From Bacteroidota bacterium (GTDB lineage: Bacteria; Bacteroidota; Bacteroidia; Bacteroidales; UBA1402), in NCBI GenBank assembly GCA_030706285.1, contig JAUZOU010000023.1, positions 1 through 16,696 of the forward strand: a stretch of DNA of 16,696 nt, given 5' to 3'. A program made the position numbers and the translations under genes. Positions 14,869 to 16,696 of the stretch are shown in pieces. Numbering within the stretch: the first letter of the stretch is position 1; each line of letters opens with the position of its first letter. The notes beneath the pieces are model-generated. The model did not search any database. It was not told where the DNA came from and saw nothing but the letters and a program-made list of their open reading frames with translations.

Positions 14869-16696
14869 TCAATGTTCCATCCGAATTAATTTTCCGGTTT
14901 TTTTGACTTTCCCATTCACCATAACCTGATAGACATAGACCCTCGATGGTGCACTCAATTCGGACGCGGAAACAGTCAGTTCATGCAGTCCAGGTTCAAG
15001 GTTTTGTTCGTTGGAATAAACACTCCTGCCCATCAGATCAACCAGATGAAGCTCGAATTTGCCCGCAGAAGCGAGGTAAAACTTGAAATGGATTTGTTCG
15101 GTAAATGGATTCGGATAGGTTACCAGATCCATAGGGAACAGCTCGGAATTTATTAACTCATCCGGCAAATCCGGTATGGCTTGTATCTGACTGTCCATCC
15201 AGGTGATGCGCTTATTTAACCAGTTTTTCAGATAGCTTATTTCGTTGGCATAGCTTCCACCCACATAATTGTTTGGCCAGACATAGGTGTTTAAAATAGG
15301 CCATGTTTGAAAGTTCCTTTTTTGAGCATCAAAGAGCACGTCAGCACAAGAATCGATATACTGGTTCAAGTAGGTCGGGTTGATGTAGCTGGCTGTCCAT
15401 TCGTTCCAGCGTTTTTTTAGCTGTGCATTAAAGTATGGATCCAGGCGGAACTTTTGCCACCAGAATGGCATGGCATAAGCATCAGCATCACCCATTCCAT
15501 CAATAATCCAGCCCTCTGTCTGACCGGCAGAGAAGAAGTCGGCATTGCCAAAACAAATGTCATAATCCCAATAGGGACCCATGGTGATTTTACCTCCCTT
15601 GCTATCCCTGTCTTTGTGCAGGAAAGTGCTGATGCGGTAACCGTCCAGATTGCGCGACAATTCATTGATGATGTAATAGTCCAGAAAGGATTTCAGGTCG
15701 ACCAACGGATAAAACCCTTTTTCTTTGTCCTGATAATTGTCGCTATAAACGGTGTTTTCAAAATTGGTGATACATTGCTTGATATAAGCATGCTGAGGCG
15801 CGTTCAAGTCGCTGCCATCAGGGTCCTGAAACAAGAAATAGACTTGTTGCTTCAAATTTGTCCAAGCCCTGTAAGGAGAAATCCAGTAATCTACGTTTTC
15901 TACGTCGGTAGTCTCTGGACGGTCGATTTTGAGAATGTAGCCTCCGGTTACCTGGTCTCCGGTTGTATCGGCCGCTTTGAGCGAGGATAGATTCAGGCGG
16001 TTCTTATCGACTTTGATTTTCTCCACCAGGATGTAAACTCCCTGATAAGCTCCGTTCAGGTATAGCTCGAAATACCGGGTGCGCGGTGACCATTTGCCGG
16101 TCAGATTTCCCAGATGATAAGCCAGCACGTTACGCATGAGTGATTTGTCCGGGTACGGTCCGTTGAACACCCAATCGTTCTCTTTCGGTAATCCCAACAA
16201 GCTGACGTTTAGATTGGTCCCTGTTGTTGTGCGGGTTTCGACCGTGTAGCTTTTTTTCGGAAATGTCGCAGACGTATTTCCTCGGATTTCAATGCCGATT
16301 TTACCGTTATACGTATAAGTCGTGTCCTGAATGGAATTGGTACCGGAAACGTTGTCGAGTACCTTCATGTCTGCCGTGATTTTACTGTTTGGGATAATGG
16401 TTTGCCCGTTTGTCGTGACCATGATAAACGGTAAGTTGCTTGTCTCAAAACTGACCGGCTCAGTAAACCAGGAAGGAACTTCATGGTATTGGATTCCGTC
16501 ACTTTGTATTCTGGCATGGATAAAGACTCTGGAAGACAGGTCTGAACTGCTGGCATTCTGATTGAGAATATGGATGGCGAACGTGTTCGTTCCATTGACG
16601 AGCATGGAAGGCTTCAACAGGTAGCGTTCCGGGGATCCTCCGCTGTACATGGTGGCTTCATGGCCGGTAGTTAAGGTTGCATTGTAAGCAGGAAAA
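14869..16696 (-). CDS. CotH-kinase-family secreted protein with T9SS sorting tail (5' end outside window)
   Basis: The frame remains open to the right edge. Upstream of the first internal Met (16650) it continues as PAYNATLTTGHEAT, typical of these proteins, so that Met is not the start and at least 608 residues belong to it. After an N-terminal beta-sandwich (about 1-65, with GTNTFAIHILNQNASSSDLS) comes the CotH domain, counted from Met 16650. It shows IEIRGNTSATFPKKSY (120-135), KENDWVFNGPYPDKSLMRN (156-174), QGVYILVEKIKVDKNRL (203-219), LSRNLDGYRISTFLHKD (331-347) and the metal-site-like GPYWDYDICFGNADF (358-372). The T9SS domain follows (about 505-593, with TYPNPFTEQIHF). CotH proteins are atypical kinases first known from spore coats. 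In Bacteroidota their substrates are largely unknown. It is convergent with the GH27 gene and belongs to a different transcript, so a role in this PUL is uncertain. Confidence 0.9.
   Translation of the reverse strand, partial: FPAYNATLTTGHEATMYSGGSPERYLLKPSMLVNGTNTFAIHILNQNASSSDLSSRVFIHARIQSDGIQYHEVPSWFTEPVSFETSNLPFIMVTTNGQTIIPNSKITADMKVLDNVSGTNSIQDTTYTYNGKIGIEIRGNTSATFPKKSYTVETRTTTGTNLNVSLLGLPKENDWVFNGPYPDKSLMRNVLAYHLGNLTGKWSPRTRYFELYLNGAYQGVYILVEKIKVDKNRLNLSSLKAADTTGDQVTGGYILKIDRPETTDVENVDYWISPYRAWTNLKQQVYFLFQDPDGSDLNAPQHAYIKQCITNFENTVYSDNYQDKEKGFYPLVDLKSFLDYYIINELSRNLDGYRISTFLHKDRDSKGGKITMGPYWDYDICFGNADFFSAGQTEGWIIDGMGDADAYAMPFWWQKFRLDPYFNAQLKKRWNEWTASYINPTYLNQYIDSCADVLFDAQKRNFQTWPILNTYVWPNNYVGGSYANEISYLKNWLNKRITWMDSQIQAIPDLPDELINSELFPMDLVTYPNPFTEQIHFKFYLASAGKFELHLVDLMGRSVYSNEQNLEPGLHELTVSASELSAPSRVYVYQVMVNGKVKKTGKLIRMEH

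Noticed and set aside
15454..15990. A 178-codon plus-strand frame opposite the CotH-like gene
   Set aside because: It lies wholly inside a clear coding gene with family motifs, shows no recognisable domain or signal, and looks like an antisense shadow.
14869..16650. Met at 16650 as the true start of the CotH-like protein
   Set aside because: The frame is open upstream to the window edge and encodes family-typical residues (TTGHEAT), with no signal peptide after 16650; the gene is truncated by the window.

Overview
This window is most of a polysaccharide utilization locus (PUL) from a member of the Bacteroidota, most likely the order Bacteroidales. The evidence is an adjacent SusC/SusD pair, a one-protein hybrid two-component system (HTCS) regulator, lipoprotein signals followed by acidic residues, start sites without Shine-Dalgarno sequences, and TAnnTTTG-type promoter boxes. 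Three proteins end in type IX secretion (T9SS, Por) sorting domains. This fits a T9SS-positive environmental, animal or digester lineage better than a typical human-gut Bacteroides. I cannot name a genus from the sequence.

Layout. A leftward block (8478 down to 1) carries, in transcription order: a secreted two-module CBM4/9-like binding protein with an Ig-like domain and a T9SS tail; SusC; SusD; a GH43 lipoprotein; and the start of a sialidase-fold (BNR) lipoprotein that runs off the left edge. Two strong RNA hairpins interrupt this block, one between the binding protein and susC and one between susD and GH43. It may therefore be read in segments of differing abundance. Divergent from it are the HTCS regulator (8727-12722) and a GH27 enzyme with a CBM35/6-like module and a T9SS tail (12899-14746), which has its own candidate promoter. 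Convergent on the right is a CotH-kinase-family protein with a T9SS tail, whose 5' end lies beyond the window.

How it works (inference). The HTCS senses a breakdown product in the periplasm through 14 propeller blades and switches on the divergent genes. The GH43 and BNR lipoproteins, the T9SS-exported GH27 and the T9SS-exported binding protein would act at the cell surface, and SusCD would import the oligosaccharides. GH43, GH27 (alpha-galactosidase or beta-L-arabinopyranosidase) and a possibly GH93-like BNR protein together suggest an arabinose/galactose-rich plant polymer such as arabinan side chains or arabinogalactan. This is a hypothesis. The CotH protein may be unrelated to the PUL.

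I saw no tRNA, rRNA, CRISPR array, insertion sequence or phage gene. No gene-free stretch exceeds 300 bases. The longest gap, 8479-8726, is the divergent promoter region.
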